Positions 15,961-24,304 of a stretch of DNA of 38,780 bases are shown one piece after another. Made by a program: the position numbers and the translations under genes. The stretch spans positions 1 to 38,780 of the forward strand of contig JACPPF010000097.1 of NCBI GenBank assembly GCA_016191165.1. Direction: 5' to 3'. Numbering within the stretch: the stretch's first letter is position 1; every line of letters begins with the position of its first letter. The DNA comes from Planctomycetota bacterium (lineage in GTDB: Bacteria; Planctomycetota; Planctomycetia; Gemmatales; Gemmataceae). The notes under the pieces are model-generated. The model ran no database searches. It was not told the DNA's origin and worked only from the letters and a program-made list of their open reading frames with translations.

Positions 15961-17502
15961 TCATTTCTTGTGGGGCGCACGCCCCAGGTTCTTGAGGACC
16001 ACAAGCGAATCGAGCCGCTCATTCATCGTAAAGTTCGCCGTGACGATATCCAGGCGGCCCGTGCCGAACACGTCGCCGACGGCACAGGCGACATGGTCGC
16101 AGGTCTTGCTCGCCACCGTGTGCCGAACGAATTGACCTGGCGACGTTTGCTCGAACAGGACGATGGCGTCGGCGTTCACCTCCCCCCGCTGGGGAAAATG
16201 CTCCTCGGGCAAGTAGCTGACGGCGACGATGTCAAGCCGGCCATTACCCGTGACGTCGGCCGCGACGGCGCGATGGATTCCATACATCGCCGCGATGGGG
16301 CGATGCTCGAATTCCAGGTTTCCCTTGTTGCGCAACCATTGCAGGCCGTGATAGGGCTTCAGGAGGTGGGGCGAATCGAGGACATCGCCGTTGGTGTAGA
16401 GCACATCGGTCTGGCCATCGCCGTCCAGATCGACGAGCTGGATGCCGCTGGACCCGTAGGCCGGATGCGGCGCCGTGTAGAGCGGCTTCATCTGGAACTT
16501 GAAGTTGCCCTGATTGACGAAGGCGCAAACCTCCTCGTGCTCCTGGGCGATGAGAGCAACGAAATCGGGCTTGCCGTCCTTGTTGAGATCGATCACGGGA
16601 ACGTGAATCGCGCCGTGGCGTTTATCGACGACATGCGGCTTGAAAGCCAGATGGTCGCGATCCCTGGAGATGTTTTCCAGCACGATGATCTCGCCCGCCT
16701 CCTGCCAGCCGAAGGACGCCACGACCAGGTCGAGTTTGCCATCACCATTGAAATCGGCGGCCTGGACGTCGGCGACGCGGCCCACGTCCTTGAAGAGCGT
16801 TTGCGGCGTGAACGTCCCGTCTTTGTTGCCGCGCAGGCACACGACGCTGCCCGAAAGCCGATCGGTCGGCGGAAAGCTGCCGAGGTCGGCGACGACGATG
16901 TCGAGGACGCCGTCGCCGTCGAGGTCGATGACCTCGGCGTGCGCCGGGTTCGTCACCTTTCCGAGGATTCGCCAGGTAGGGTTGGGTTCGTAGGGCCGCA
17001 GCGCCATGACCAATCCGTGCTTCATCTCGCACACGAGGATGTCGAGCCGTTTGCGATCGGAAAGGTGTACGAGATTGACATGCGAGACGCACGGCGGCAT
17101 CGCATTGGGCGGATTGACGAACCGATGCGGCGCGAACTGAACGGGCAGGGGAGTGCTCGCCCGGTTGATCTTGATTCCGGGCAGCCGTTCCGGGGCGCGG
17201 GTCTCGTAATAGCGCACGACATCGTCGATTTTCGGCGGCGTCAGACGCAGGTTTGCCTTGCCAAAAAAGTTGTAGCCGCGCTCGACTTCCTCCTTCCACG
17301 CAAAACGCGGAAACGACTCAGCCGGCGGGTAGGCGTGGCATTTGCCGCAAAATTGATGGACCTGATCCGACATGTCCGCCGGTTCAACATACGGCGGCGC
17401 CGGAGCGAAATGCGCGGGCTCCTGACGCAAATAATACCACGCGCCGCCGATGGCCGCGAAGACCACCAGCCCGAGAGCGATGCCAAGGGCAAGTCGGCGC
17501 AT
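15961..17502 (-). CDS. membrane-anchored FG-GAP (VCBS) protein with a c-type heme motif
   Basis: 513 aa. MRRLALGIALGLVVFAAIGGAWYYL is a signal anchor. Then comes a single CxxCH site (HQFCGKCHAYPPAES), so one heme c is likely attached outside the membrane, with a following helical region (SFPRFAWKEEVERGYNFFG). About six FG-GAP/VCBS repeats make up the rest, with loops DLDGDGVLDIVV, DFNGDGKLDLVV, DLNKDGKPDFVA, DLDGDGQTDVLY, DVTGNGRLDIVA and DVFGTGRLDIVT, suggesting a Ca-stabilised beta-propeller. There is no ASPIC/UnbV domain, unlike the 2111-4339 protein. The ATG at 17502 has AGGA 8 bases upstream and is preferred over the ATG at 17511. An electron-transfer or substrate-binding role is inferred from heme plus propeller. 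Confidence 0.85.
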   Translation of the reverse strand: MRRLALGIALGLVVFAAIGGAWYYLRQEPAHFAPAPPYVEPADMSDQVHQFCGKCHAYPPAESFPRFAWKEEVERGYNFFGKANLRLTPPKIDDVVRYYETRAPERLPGIKINRASTPLPVQFAPHRFVNPPNAMPPCVSHVNLVHLSDRKRLDILVCEMKHGLVMALRPYEPNPTWRILGKVTNPAHAEVIDLDGDGVLDIVVADLGSFPPTDRLSGSVVCLRGNKDGTFTPQTLFKDVGRVADVQAADFNGDGKLDLVVASFGWQEAGEIIVLENISRDRDHLAFKPHVVDKRHGAIHVPVIDLNKDGKPDFVALIAQEHEEVCAFVNQGNFKFQMKPLYTAPHPAYGSSGIQLVDLDGDGQTDVLYTNGDVLDSPHLLKPYHGLQWLRNKGNLEFEHRPIAAMYGIHRAVAADVTGNGRLDIVAVSYLPEEHFPQRGEVNADAIVLFEQTSPGQFVRHTVASKTCDHVACAVGDVFGTGRLDIVTANFTMNERLDSLVVLKNLGRAPHKK

Positions 17503-17556
17503 GACACACATCCTGGATAGCGAAGACCTCCGGGAGAAAACCCGTAGCTACATTCA

Positions 17557-17586
17557 ATAATATAGGAAGGCGCGGCCGCCTACCAA
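17557..17586 (-). promoter_or_regulatory. possible promoter of the cytochrome/FG-GAP gene
   Basis: On the minus strand TTGGTA (17581-17586) is followed by TATTAT (17557-17562, spacer 18) or TATATT (17559-17564, spacer 16). It lies 55-60 bases upstream of the start at 17502, within the divergent gap to the 1041-aa membrane protein. Confidence 0.35.
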
Positions 17587-17678
17587 CCCGAAGCGGCAGC
17601 GTGGCGCCCTGGCGGTTTCCTTCGCTGGCGCCTGGGTCAGCGTGGCCGCAAGTGTAAATTCATGGTACCTGTGTGCTG

Positions 17679-20600
17679 ATGGACAGCTCTCACACACCTG
17701 TGAACACCTCCCCGGAAACCACCGATTCCGGTGGCGCGAGGCCGGCGCGGGTCGGGCGTTTGCAGACCATGATTGCCGCCGGCCTGGTGCTGGTGCTTGC
17801 ATTCCTCCTCGCATCATTTCCAGCGCGCAACAGCGAAGTGTATCGGCATCTGGCCACCGGGCGAGCCCTGGTGGAAGGAAGCTATACTTTCGGCACGGAC
17901 CCCTTTGCCTATACCACTGACGGCATCACCTGGGTCAATTCCTCCTGGCTTTGCGATGTCGTGCTTTACGCAACTCATCAATCGTGCTCGGAACGTCTGG
18001 TCATCGTCAAGGCCATGCTTGTGTTGACACTGGCGGCGTTCATGCTCATGATCGCCGGGTTCGGGAAGAATCCGTGGACGGCCTGCCTTTCCGTTGCCCT
18101 GGCCCTGGTCTGCATTGGCCCGCACTTGATCCTTGCGCCTCAAGTAGTTTCATACCTGTTTTTCGGTTTCACGTTGTGGTGGCTAATTCGGACGCAGCGC
18201 GCATCCGGGCCCGACTGGTCATTGCGGGCGCATTGGCCGTTGTTCCTGGTTTTTGGGGTGTGGGCGAATTGCGACGGCTGGTTTCTACTCGGCCCGGCCA
18301 CGGTGGCACTCTTTTGTCTGGGACGCAAACTTGAGGGCGGTAAAGAAAGCACCAGCCCGCTGTCGGTCTTGTTTTTTTCACTTGCGGTCTGCGTGCTGAA
18401 TCCGCATCACGTGTTGGCTTTTCGCATTCCAGCCATGCTGTCGGATCCTACCGCTTCGGGGTTGGACAGCCTTCTTTTCGCGCCCTGGTCCGCCTTTCCG
18501 GGGCCGCAGATCGCCTTTGCGTTGCTCATCGCTCTGGCCCTGGTGTCCGTCGTGGTCAACCGATTGGCCATAGGTTCGCCCATCATGTTGGCGTGCGCCG
18601 CGTTGCTGGGGTTGAGCCTTTATCGCAGTGCCGCGATTCCGCTGTTTGCCATCGCAGCGTGTCCGCTTGTGCCGCAACTTGGCGGGAGGATCGTTCGACC
18701 ACGCGTAGAGAACGCCCAGGCCCCCCGGCGTTTCCAATGGCTTGGCCCGATGGCCGTTATTACGATCCTGGTTTCGTTGATCGTCGCTGCGGCGCCAGGA
18801 TGGGTTCAAGGTTCATTCGAGCCGCGCGGCTGGCATGTCCATGTCGATCCGTCCATGAAAGGGATCGCCGAGCAGATCTCCGCGTGGCGCCACGACGGGC
18901 GCCTGCCGATGCATGCGCGCGGATTCCAGTCGAGCGTCGATCTCACCCATTACATCGAGTGGTTTTGTCCCGGCGAGAAAGTCTTTCTGGATGGCAGGAA
19001 AAACCTGTATCCGGCCGATGTCGTCGTCGAGTTTGATCGGATCGGCGCGGCATTGGCGACCGGAGCGAATGACGCAAGCTCAGGGAGGGCATGGGCCGAT
19101 GCGAGGGAAATCTTGCGCGCCAGACACATCACTCATCTGGTGATTGCCGACCAGGTGGAACGCCGCCTGGTCCTGACCCTGCAACACCTTTGGCAAAGGA
19201 CCGGCGACTGGACGCTGGTGAATATTCAGGGGCGAGCCGCGGTGTTCGTCCGGGCGCAACCGTTGCCTGGCCAGCGGTTGGCGGGCCTGCCGCCCGTGGA
19301 CTTCCCTCGCCTCGCCTTCGACCCGACCCGGGGCGCGGTTGCTCCGAGGCGCGGAATCGGGCGTGAACCGCGGGCCAAACCCTGGTGGGATTGCATCACC
19401 TGGGACCAGCCCGATCGCGAGGGCGATCACGGGGAAGCCTTCCTCCACTTGATTCATTTTGAAGCGATGCGCCCGGCGAATTTGCAGCGAAGCCGGTTGA
19501 TCTGGGAGGCCGAGGTGATCGTGGCTCAACTTGGCACGGTCGCACCGCAGGGGTCGGTCCTGCCCGCGTTGGCCGGTTGTTATCCGTATGCCCTGTACAC
19601 GACTAGCCAGCGACCGATCCCGGCGAGTGGTCCGACGCCACTGGACGGACTCGTTTTTCAGATGATTGCCGCGCATTCGCAGTCGCAGGATCAAGGCCCT
19701 CCCGGGTCGTTGTTTCTGGCCCTGCGCGCGGCGCGCCGTGCGGTGCGCGACAACCCGGACGGCGCCCTGGCGCACCTGGCGCTGGGTCGGGCCTATGAGC
19801 GACTCCAACATCAAACGGCCGAACGGGGCGTCGCCGCCGGTTTTCCCTTGCTAGAGCAACTTCGCAAAGTGCAAGCCCTGGTGGCGCTGAATCGCGCCGT
19901 CCTGTTGAAACCCGACCTGGTGTCCGCGCACGAGTTGCTCGCCAGTCTGTACCTGGAAGGGCATGGTTTCGATTTGGCCCTGAGGCACGTTCAAGCCATG
20001 CTCCGATTCAGCAAAGAGACCGGCCCGCGCTGGAGCGAGTCGCGTCAAGACTTTGTCACGCGTATCGAACGCCTGACGGTTCAAGAGGAAAATCTCGGCA
20101 AGCTCGTACGCGATCGCCTCAACCGCGTGGACGCTCAAGGTTTCAAACTCGGCGCCTACGGCAAGGCCCGGCTTGCGGAGAGCAACGGTCTGCCGGGATA
20201 TGCACTCGAAATCTTGCTCCGGTCCAGTTACGGGGAATTTGGGAGAGAGGGCGCCATCATGCAACTGCACCTGCTGCTTCACGCTGGACGCACCGGGGAT
20301 GCTCGCATGATGATCGATCCGGCCCAGGAGAAGAGCATGGGCGCATTCAATTACCATTGGCTACAAACGCTGCTTGCGGCTGCGGACGGCGACTACGATC
20401 AGGCGGATGAACACTTGCAACGCCTCCTGGCCCGATCGGTCAATCTCCCCGATCTTGGGCTGTGGGGCGTGGCGCCACGAACTGCGCTGGCGTGGATGCT
20501 GGGTCAGCAGATGTTGACAGGCGGATCGATCAATCCCGGACAGGCGGTGTTGCAGGCCGTCCCTCCCCCCGGGCCCTGGCAAGCGCCCGAAAGTCAGGCT

Positions 20601-20804
20601 TTCTTCATTCGGCGCCTCGAAGCCATTGGCTCGCTCTCACGTGAGAATGCAGACTGGCACACCCTGCGAGGCCTTCTGGCTCTGGAGTCGGGTGCGATCG
20701 AACCGGCCCGCCACGCCTTTCGCGCTACCTTGGCCGAGTGGCACGGCGAGCACGGGGCTGCGTTGCTGGCGCGAAATTACCTGCGACTGCTGGGCCCGAA
20801 GTAG
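17679..20804 (+). CDS. large polytopic membrane protein (GT-C-like) fused to C-terminal TPR region
   Basis: 1041 aa. The N-terminal half has about 9-11 membrane segments. The first outer loop, FGTDPFAYTTDGITWVNSSW, matches the D-P-F-x-Y-x-x-x-G-x-x-W-V motif of planctomycete and other GT-C-like membrane proteins. After the last segment (about residue 385) a periplasmic part contains HYIEWFCPGEKVFLDGRKNL, also typical of that group (F-x-D-G-R-x-x-x-Y). From about residue 640 on the sequence becomes TPR-like helices (GALAHLALGRAYERLQ, DLVSAHELLASLYLEGHGFD, GDYDQADEHLQRLLA). A role in moving or adding sugars to an envelope polymer is plausible from the GT-C likeness, but no catalytic residue can be proven. 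The start could be ATG 17679 or GTG 17673; neither has a good RBS. Confidence 0.75.
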   Translation: MDSSHTPVNTSPETTDSGGARPARVGRLQTMIAAGLVLVLAFLLASFPARNSEVYRHLATGRALVEGSYTFGTDPFAYTTDGITWVNSSWLCDVVLYATHQSCSERLVIVKAMLVLTLAAFMLMIAGFGKNPWTACLSVALALVCIGPHLILAPQVVSYLFFGFTLWWLIRTQRASGPDWSLRAHWPLFLVFGVWANCDGWFLLGPATVALFCLGRKLEGGKESTSPLSVLFFSLAVCVLNPHHVLAFRIPAMLSDPTASGLDSLLFAPWSAFPGPQIAFALLIALALVSVVVNRLAIGSPIMLACAALLGLSLYRSAAIPLFAIAACPLVPQLGGRIVRPRVENAQAPRRFQWLGPMAVITILVSLIVAAAPGWVQGSFEPRGWHVHVDPSMKGIAEQISAWRHDGRLPMHARGFQSSVDLTHYIEWFCPGEKVFLDGRKNLYPADVVVEFDRIGAALATGANDASSGRAWADAREILRARHITHLVIADQVERRLVLTLQHLWQRTGDWTLVNIQGRAAVFVRAQPLPGQRLAGLPPVDFPRLAFDPTRGAVAPRRGIGREPRAKPWWDCITWDQPDREGDHGEAFLHLIHFEAMRPANLQRSRLIWEAEVIVAQLGTVAPQGSVLPALAGCYPYALYTTSQRPIPASGPTPLDGLVFQMIAAHSQSQDQGPPGSLFLALRAARRAVRDNPDGALAHLALGRAYERLQHQTAERGVAAGFPLLEQLRKVQALVALNRAVLLKPDLVSAHELLASLYLEGHGFDLALRHVQAMLRFSKETGPRWSESRQDFVTRIERLTVQEENLGKLVRDRLNRVDAQGFKLGAYGKARLAESNGLPGYALEILLRSSYGEFGREGAIMQLHLLLHAGRTGDARMMIDPAQEKSMGAFNYHWLQTLLAAADGDYDQADEHLQRLLARSVNLPDLGLWGVAPRTALAWMLGQQMLTGGSINPGQAVLQAVPPPGPWQAPESQAFFIRRLEAIGSLSRENADWHTLRGLLALESGAIEPARHAFRATLAEWHGEHGAALLARNYLRLLGPK

Positions 20805-20928
20805 TTCCGCATCGAGCGCCTCGCGTTCGTTGGGACCTTGTAGTCGGCCCGGAAAGTCGGATGGCGCCAAACTTTCAAGAATGACTGTCGTAACCTGACC
20901 GAGCCGCGACCGGAACCCAGAACCTGAG

Positions 20929-21059
20929 TTCTCGCAAAGGCGCAAAGGCCGCCAAGGAATTCAAGAGGGGAACAACCTGGAATTATCCGCTCTCGGAAAA
21001 TACTCGTCGATCATCTGCTCATTTGTCTACCCTTTGCGGCCCTTGCGTCTTTGCGAGAA
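20929..21059. repeat. intergenic repeat R, copy 1: inverted pair of GCAAAG/GCCAAGG arrays
   Basis: The left arm (20929-20963) reads TTCTCGCAAAGGCGCAAAGG, then CCGCCAAGGAATTCA. The right arm (21031-21059) is an inverted, diverged copy (reverse complement begins TTCTCGCAAAGACGCAAGGG). Copies of the same element lie at 38282-38413, with the AATTC tail conserved. The rest of the 450-base gap between the two membrane-protein genes holds no gene that I can see, apart from a likely promoter at 21164. Confidence 0.75.
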
Positions 21060-21163
21060 ATAATGACGTGATGTCGGCGGCCTTAATGGTTCTTCCCATC
21101 GTAAGCGGAAGTTGCGGGGTAGGAATCCATGAGGGCCCAAACCGTCTGGCCATCCGATCCGTC

Positions 21164-21192
21164 TTGACGCTTTCCGCGAAAAGCGCTACCAT
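21164..21192 (+). promoter_or_regulatory. putative promoter of the 540-aa membrane protein
   Basis: TTGACG (21164-21169), 17-base spacer, TACCAT (21187-21192). It lies 65 bases before the chosen start at 21257 and supports that start over longer readings of the frame. Confidence 0.4.
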
Positions 21193-21256
21193 GTTGCCGC
21201 GCCAAGCAAGAACACCCCATCGGACCCAGCTTGCCTCCTGCGGAAGGGACGCCGCC

Positions 21257-22879
21257 ATGACCGACTCATCGACTCACCCTTTACGACTCAGCACCCAGCA
21301 CTCGGGAACCGATTGGTTGCTCATCGCCGGCCTTGTTTTGCTTGTACTGCCGCTGCGACTCTGGCTGCTCTACAACACCGAGGTGACGGCGCGCGACAGC
21401 ATTGGTTACATTCGCTATGCGCTTCATTTCGAGGAGAAATCGTGGACGGAATCGGTGCGGGAGAATCAACAGCATCCCGGTTACCCGCTGATGGTGCTCG
21501 CGATGTCGCAGCCGATCCGCGCGCTCGACGGCGCGACGACGCCGGAGAACATGGTGTTGGCGACCCAGCTGGTTAGCCTGCTGGCATCGCTGGTTTTGAT
21601 CATGCCGATGTACTGGCTGGGGCGGCAGGCCTTCGATCGGCCCGTCAGTTTCTGGGCCACGCTGCTATACCAATATTTACCTGTCAGCGCCCAGCACCTT
21701 TCCGATGGCGTGTCGGAGCCGACCTACCTCGTGTTCCTGGTTAGCGGCCTGCTGTTCCTGGCCCGCGCCGTGCGCGCGTATCGATTGACCGACTGCGCGT
21801 TATGCGGCTTCTTTACGGGCCTGGCGTATTTGACCCGGCCCGAGGGCTTGCTGATTTTGCCCGCGTTTGGCGCGACGATCCTGGCGATGCAGTTCCGGGC
21901 GCCGTGGCGGTGTTCGCGCCTGCGCTTCGTTGCCTGCGGAGCCACCGTCGTCCTGGTCGCGTGTGCCGTGGGGTCGCCGTATGCCTGGGCCGTGAGGGGG
22001 TTGACAAACAAACCAGCGGGTCGCGATCTGATCCGCAATGCGACCGGACATCAGGCCAGCACTGCGCCGGGGCAGCACCATCTTTTCGCGATTACCTTTC
22101 CGAAGTCGGACAGTAAGGTTGTCAATCTCGCGCGGGGCGTCTGGGCACTCACGATGGAGGTAGTGCAAGGATTCCACTACGGCGCGGCCATTTTTTTGCC
22201 CCTGGGGTTGTGGTGGTCGCGACGTTCCCTTGTGCAAAATCCCGCAGCCTGGGCGCTCGGCGCCTATTTGGCGGGTCACGCGCTGATTCTGGTCGGGCTG
22301 GCGATGACGGTCGGATATATCTCCGATCGCCACGTCATGATCCTTGTCCTGTGTGGGAGTTTTTTCGTGGTCGCGGGAATGCGCGAACTCCCGCGGCGTT
22401 TCTTGGCGTGGCGGTCGAGGACGCAGTTATCGACCGGTCCCTTGGTCTGGTGGCGCTCGGCCCCGGTCTGGTTCGCGGTCTTGCTGGCGGTATTGATCGG
22501 CGCGTGCTTGCCCCGCACCACGCAGCGATTGCACGGCAATCGCGCGGGGAATCATCACGCGGGGCAATGGCTGCGGGCTCACCTGGAACAGGGCGACGTC
22601 GTGTACGACGATCATTGCTGGTCCCACTTTTTTGCCGGGCTCGTGTTTCAGGAAGGCAAGGACGTGCCGATTCCGCGGGATGCCCAGCCCACCTGCTACG
22701 TGGTCTCCACCCGGGCGCGGGATCCGAAAATGGACGAGGCTCGGCAAGCGGGCAACGGAATCGCCAACGCCCGGCTGGTGTACGCCTGGCCCGAAGGCGT
22801 TGCCCCCGCCAAGGCGCGTGTTTTGGTCTACGCCAGGCCTCGAAACCAAAAGGACCACGCCTGGCGACCGGTGCCTTGA
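21257..22879 (+). CDS. polytopic membrane protein, glycosyltransferase family 39 (PMT/ArnT-like)
   Basis: 540 aa with about 10 membrane segments. After the first (WLLIAGLVLLVLPLRLWLLY) an outer loop carries TARDSIGYIRYALHFEE, the acidic GT-C loop where PMT-like enzymes keep a catalytic Asp, followed by HPGYPLMVLAMSQ (H-P-P/G-x-Y-P-L). Later segments include SEPTYLVFLVSGLLFLARA and AYLTRPEGLLILPAFGA, the R-P-E motif usual in this group. The C-terminal soluble part (from about residue 425, HHAGQWLRAHLEQGDVVYDD) is periplasmic. Such enzymes transfer a sugar from a polyprenyl-phosphate donor to protein or lipid on the outer face; donor and acceptor are unknown. AGGGA lies about 8 bases before the ATG at 21257. 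Confidence 0.78.
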   Translation: MTDSSTHPLRLSTQHSGTDWLLIAGLVLLVLPLRLWLLYNTEVTARDSIGYIRYALHFEEKSWTESVRENQQHPGYPLMVLAMSQPIRALDGATTPENMVLATQLVSLLASLVLIMPMYWLGRQAFDRPVSFWATLLYQYLPVSAQHLSDGVSEPTYLVFLVSGLLFLARAVRAYRLTDCALCGFFTGLAYLTRPEGLLILPAFGATILAMQFRAPWRCSRLRFVACGATVVLVACAVGSPYAWAVRGLTNKPAGRDLIRNATGHQASTAPGQHHLFAITFPKSDSKVVNLARGVWALTMEVVQGFHYGAAIFLPLGLWWSRRSLVQNPAAWALGAYLAGHALILVGLAMTVGYISDRHVMILVLCGSFFVVAGMRELPRRFLAWRSRTQLSTGPLVWWRSAPVWFAVLLAVLIGACLPRTTQRLHGNRAGNHHAGQWLRAHLEQGDVVYDDHCWSHFFAGLVFQEGKDVPIPRDAQPTCYVVSTRARDPKMDEARQAGNGIANARLVYAWPEGVAPAKARVLVYARPRNQKDHAWRPVP

Positions 22880-22908
22880 TCGCCCGGTGCACTTTGGCAA
22901 GCGATCGA

Positions 22909-22983
22909 CGTGAGAAGTCCCCCTCGATTCCTAAACTCCAATTTTGCAAGCAGTTACAGCAAGATTTTTGAGGACTTCTCACG
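22909..22983. repeat. 12-bp inverted repeat after the GT39-like gene
   Basis: CGTGAGAAGTCC (22909-22920) is perfectly complementary to GGACTTCTCACG (22972-22983), with 51 bases between. It starts 30 bases after the stop. There is no T-tract, so it is not a classical terminator; it may be a processing or protein-binding site. The rest of the gap to 23291 holds the promoter and leader of the next gene. Confidence 0.5.
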
Positions 22984-23090
22984 GGGCGCGGGGGGTATCT
23001 CCGACCGAAAGGCCAGGAACGCAACGCTGCCCCATTCCTACAACCGTCAGAACCCGCTGGCAAATCTTTCCGATTTTACCCAATTTATCT

Positions 23091-23119
23091 TTGACGCGGC
23101 CTGAAACATTTCTTATCCT
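23091..23119 (+). promoter_or_regulatory. promoter of the Cys/Tyr-rich TIGR03000 gene, with long leader
   Basis: TTGACG (23091-23096), exact 17-base spacer, TATCCT (23114-23119). Transcription from about 23126 would give a leader of about 165 bases before the ATG at 23291. The leader starts with a hairpin, ATGCGCAA (23133-23140) with TTGCGCAT (23151-23158). Confidence 0.5.
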
Positions 23120-23290
23120 ACCTAGAGACCCCATGCGCAACCGTTAAATCTTGCGCATACCACGCAATCATCGGATTCCGCTGGTTCGGCGTACCTGTTC
23201 GCGGTCGGCTCGAACCGTTTGTTGGATACCTGGATGGCCCTCCCACCCTGACGGGAATTCGGCCTCCCATTCGTTTGGAGAAGGCACACC

Positions 23291-23992
23291 ATGTACAGCG
23301 TTGTTTTGGCAACCATGCTCGCGGCCGGCAGCACCACGCCTGCCTGGCATCATCACCATTCCTGTTATTCGTGTTACGCCAACTGCTACTCCAGCTGCGG
23401 CGGTTACGCCGGTTACAGCGGCTATGGGCATTACAGCGGCTACGGTTGCTACAGTGGCTGTAGCTGCTCGACCTGCTTCGGCTGCCATCGGATCTTTCCG
23501 ATCTTCCACCGTCATCACTGCCATTCCAGTTGTTTCTGCTCCTGTTCCTGCACGGGGGTCGTCTACTACAGCAGTTGCAGCGTCTGCTGCGGCGGGCCGG
23601 TCTACTACTACGGCTGCACCGGATGCACCATCTGTTGCGGTGGCGTGGTGACGCAGCCCAGGGTTGTGCCGGTGCCCGAGAAGATTGATCCGCCGGGCAA
23701 GGACAAAGATCAGGGCGTTTCCATTCCCGCGTCCAAGGCGCGCGTGACGGTCATGGTCCCAAGCGATGCCAAGCTGTGGGTTGAAAACGTCGTCTGCCCG
23801 TTGACCTCGACCGTCCGTTCGTTCGACACGCCGTCGCTCAATCCGAATCAGCGCTACTTCTACAACATCCGCGCTGAAATCGTGCGCGATGGCCGGACCA
23901 TCAGCGAAACGCAACGCGTGGTCATCACCCCTGGCCAGGAAGCTCGCGTTGATTTCACGACCACCGGCGTCATCGCGACCGCCTCTCGGTAA
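23291..23992 (+). CDS. Cys/Tyr/His-rich protein with C-terminal TIGR03000 domain
   Basis: 233 aa in two halves. Residues about 20-120 are extraordinarily rich in Cys (21), Tyr, Gly, Ser and His, with runs such as HHHHSCYSCYANCYSSCGGY and SGYGCYSGCSCSTCFGCH, and no regular metal-finger spacing. The C-terminal part (about 148-233) matches the planctomycete TIGR03000 domain: ARVTVMVPSDAKLWVENVVC, then RSFDTPSLNPNQRYFYNIRA and GQEARVDFTT. The N-terminus MYSVVLATMLAAGSTTPA is a short possible signal peptide. GGAGAAGG (23276-23283) is an excellent RBS. The gene has its own promoter and a strong terminator. Disulfide or di-tyrosine cross-linking at the cell surface is an attractive idea, since planctomycete walls were reported as protein-rich and Cys-rich, but it is inference. 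Confidence 0.85.
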   Translation: MYSVVLATMLAAGSTTPAWHHHHSCYSCYANCYSSCGGYAGYSGYGHYSGYGCYSGCSCSTCFGCHRIFPIFHRHHCHSSCFCSCSCTGVVYYSSCSVCCGGPVYYYGCTGCTICCGGVVTQPRVVPVPEKIDPPGKDKDQGVSIPASKARVTVMVPSDAKLWVENVVCPLTSTVRSFDTPSLNPNQRYFYNIRAEIVRDGRTISETQRVVITPGQEARVDFTTTGVIATASR

Positions 23993-24018
23993 GTGCTAAC
24001 ACGTATGGCAAAAAAATG

Positions 24019-24050
24019 AAACCTCACGCTTTCGAGCGTGAGGTTTTTTT
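24019..24050 (+). terminator. intrinsic terminator of the Cys/Tyr-rich gene
   Basis: AAACCTCACGCT (24019-24030), TTCG tetraloop, AGCGTGAGGTTT (24035-24046), with the T-run continuing to 24050. A perfect 12-bp stem with a UUCG loop and U-tract, 26 bases after the stop. Confidence 0.9.
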
Positions 24051-24068
24051 CGTTCCTTGAAACGAAAC

Positions 24069-24107
24069 GGGCCTCTTGCGGAGCGTCCGTGTTCGCGCAA
24101 GAGGCCC
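24069..24107. repeat. 12-bp inverted repeat GGGCCTCTTGCG
   Basis: GGGCCTCTTGCG (24069-24080) pairs perfectly with CGCAAGAGGCCC (24096-24107), loop of 15 bases. It stands between the terminator and repeat locus B in the gap between convergent genes and may serve as a second transcription barrier. Confidence 0.5.
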
Positions 24108-24230
24108 TCGCCAGCGGAACAAACGGAATCCCAGGCCGTGCCGCGCTTGCGGTATCGCGCACCTGGCGGATTCCTGTGCCGAACTGACAACGCGGGATTA
24201 GTGAAGAATTGCGCGAGAAGATCATCGCCC

Positions 24231-24292
24231 ATCCGAACCTGAGCGCCAGCGAAGGGGCACGTGCCTCCCTTCGCTGGCGCTCAGGCTCGGAT
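24231..24292. repeat. palindromic repeat locus B: inverted pair of AGCG-N-AGCGA units
   Basis: Arms 24231-24256 and 24267-24292 are inverted copies of 26 bases with one G-U-type difference and a 10-base centre. Each arm contains CCT, GAGCGCCAGCGA, AGG. It lies 12 bases beyond the dxs stop, between convergent genes, where it can terminate transcription from either side. Confidence 0.75.
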
Positions 24293-24304
24293 CGAAGAAA
24301 ATGA

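Noticed and set aside
15913-17520. Long plus-strand open frame of 535 codons opposite the cytochrome/FG-GAP gene
   Set aside because: The minus strand carries a clear family protein with heme and FG-GAP motifs; the antisense frame is open only because of GC-rich codon bias and shows no domain.
24200-24303. Open plus-strand stretch ahead of dxs reading SEELREKIIAHPNLSASEGAR
   Set aside because: It looks protein-like but has no start with an RBS, and most of it is repeat locus B.
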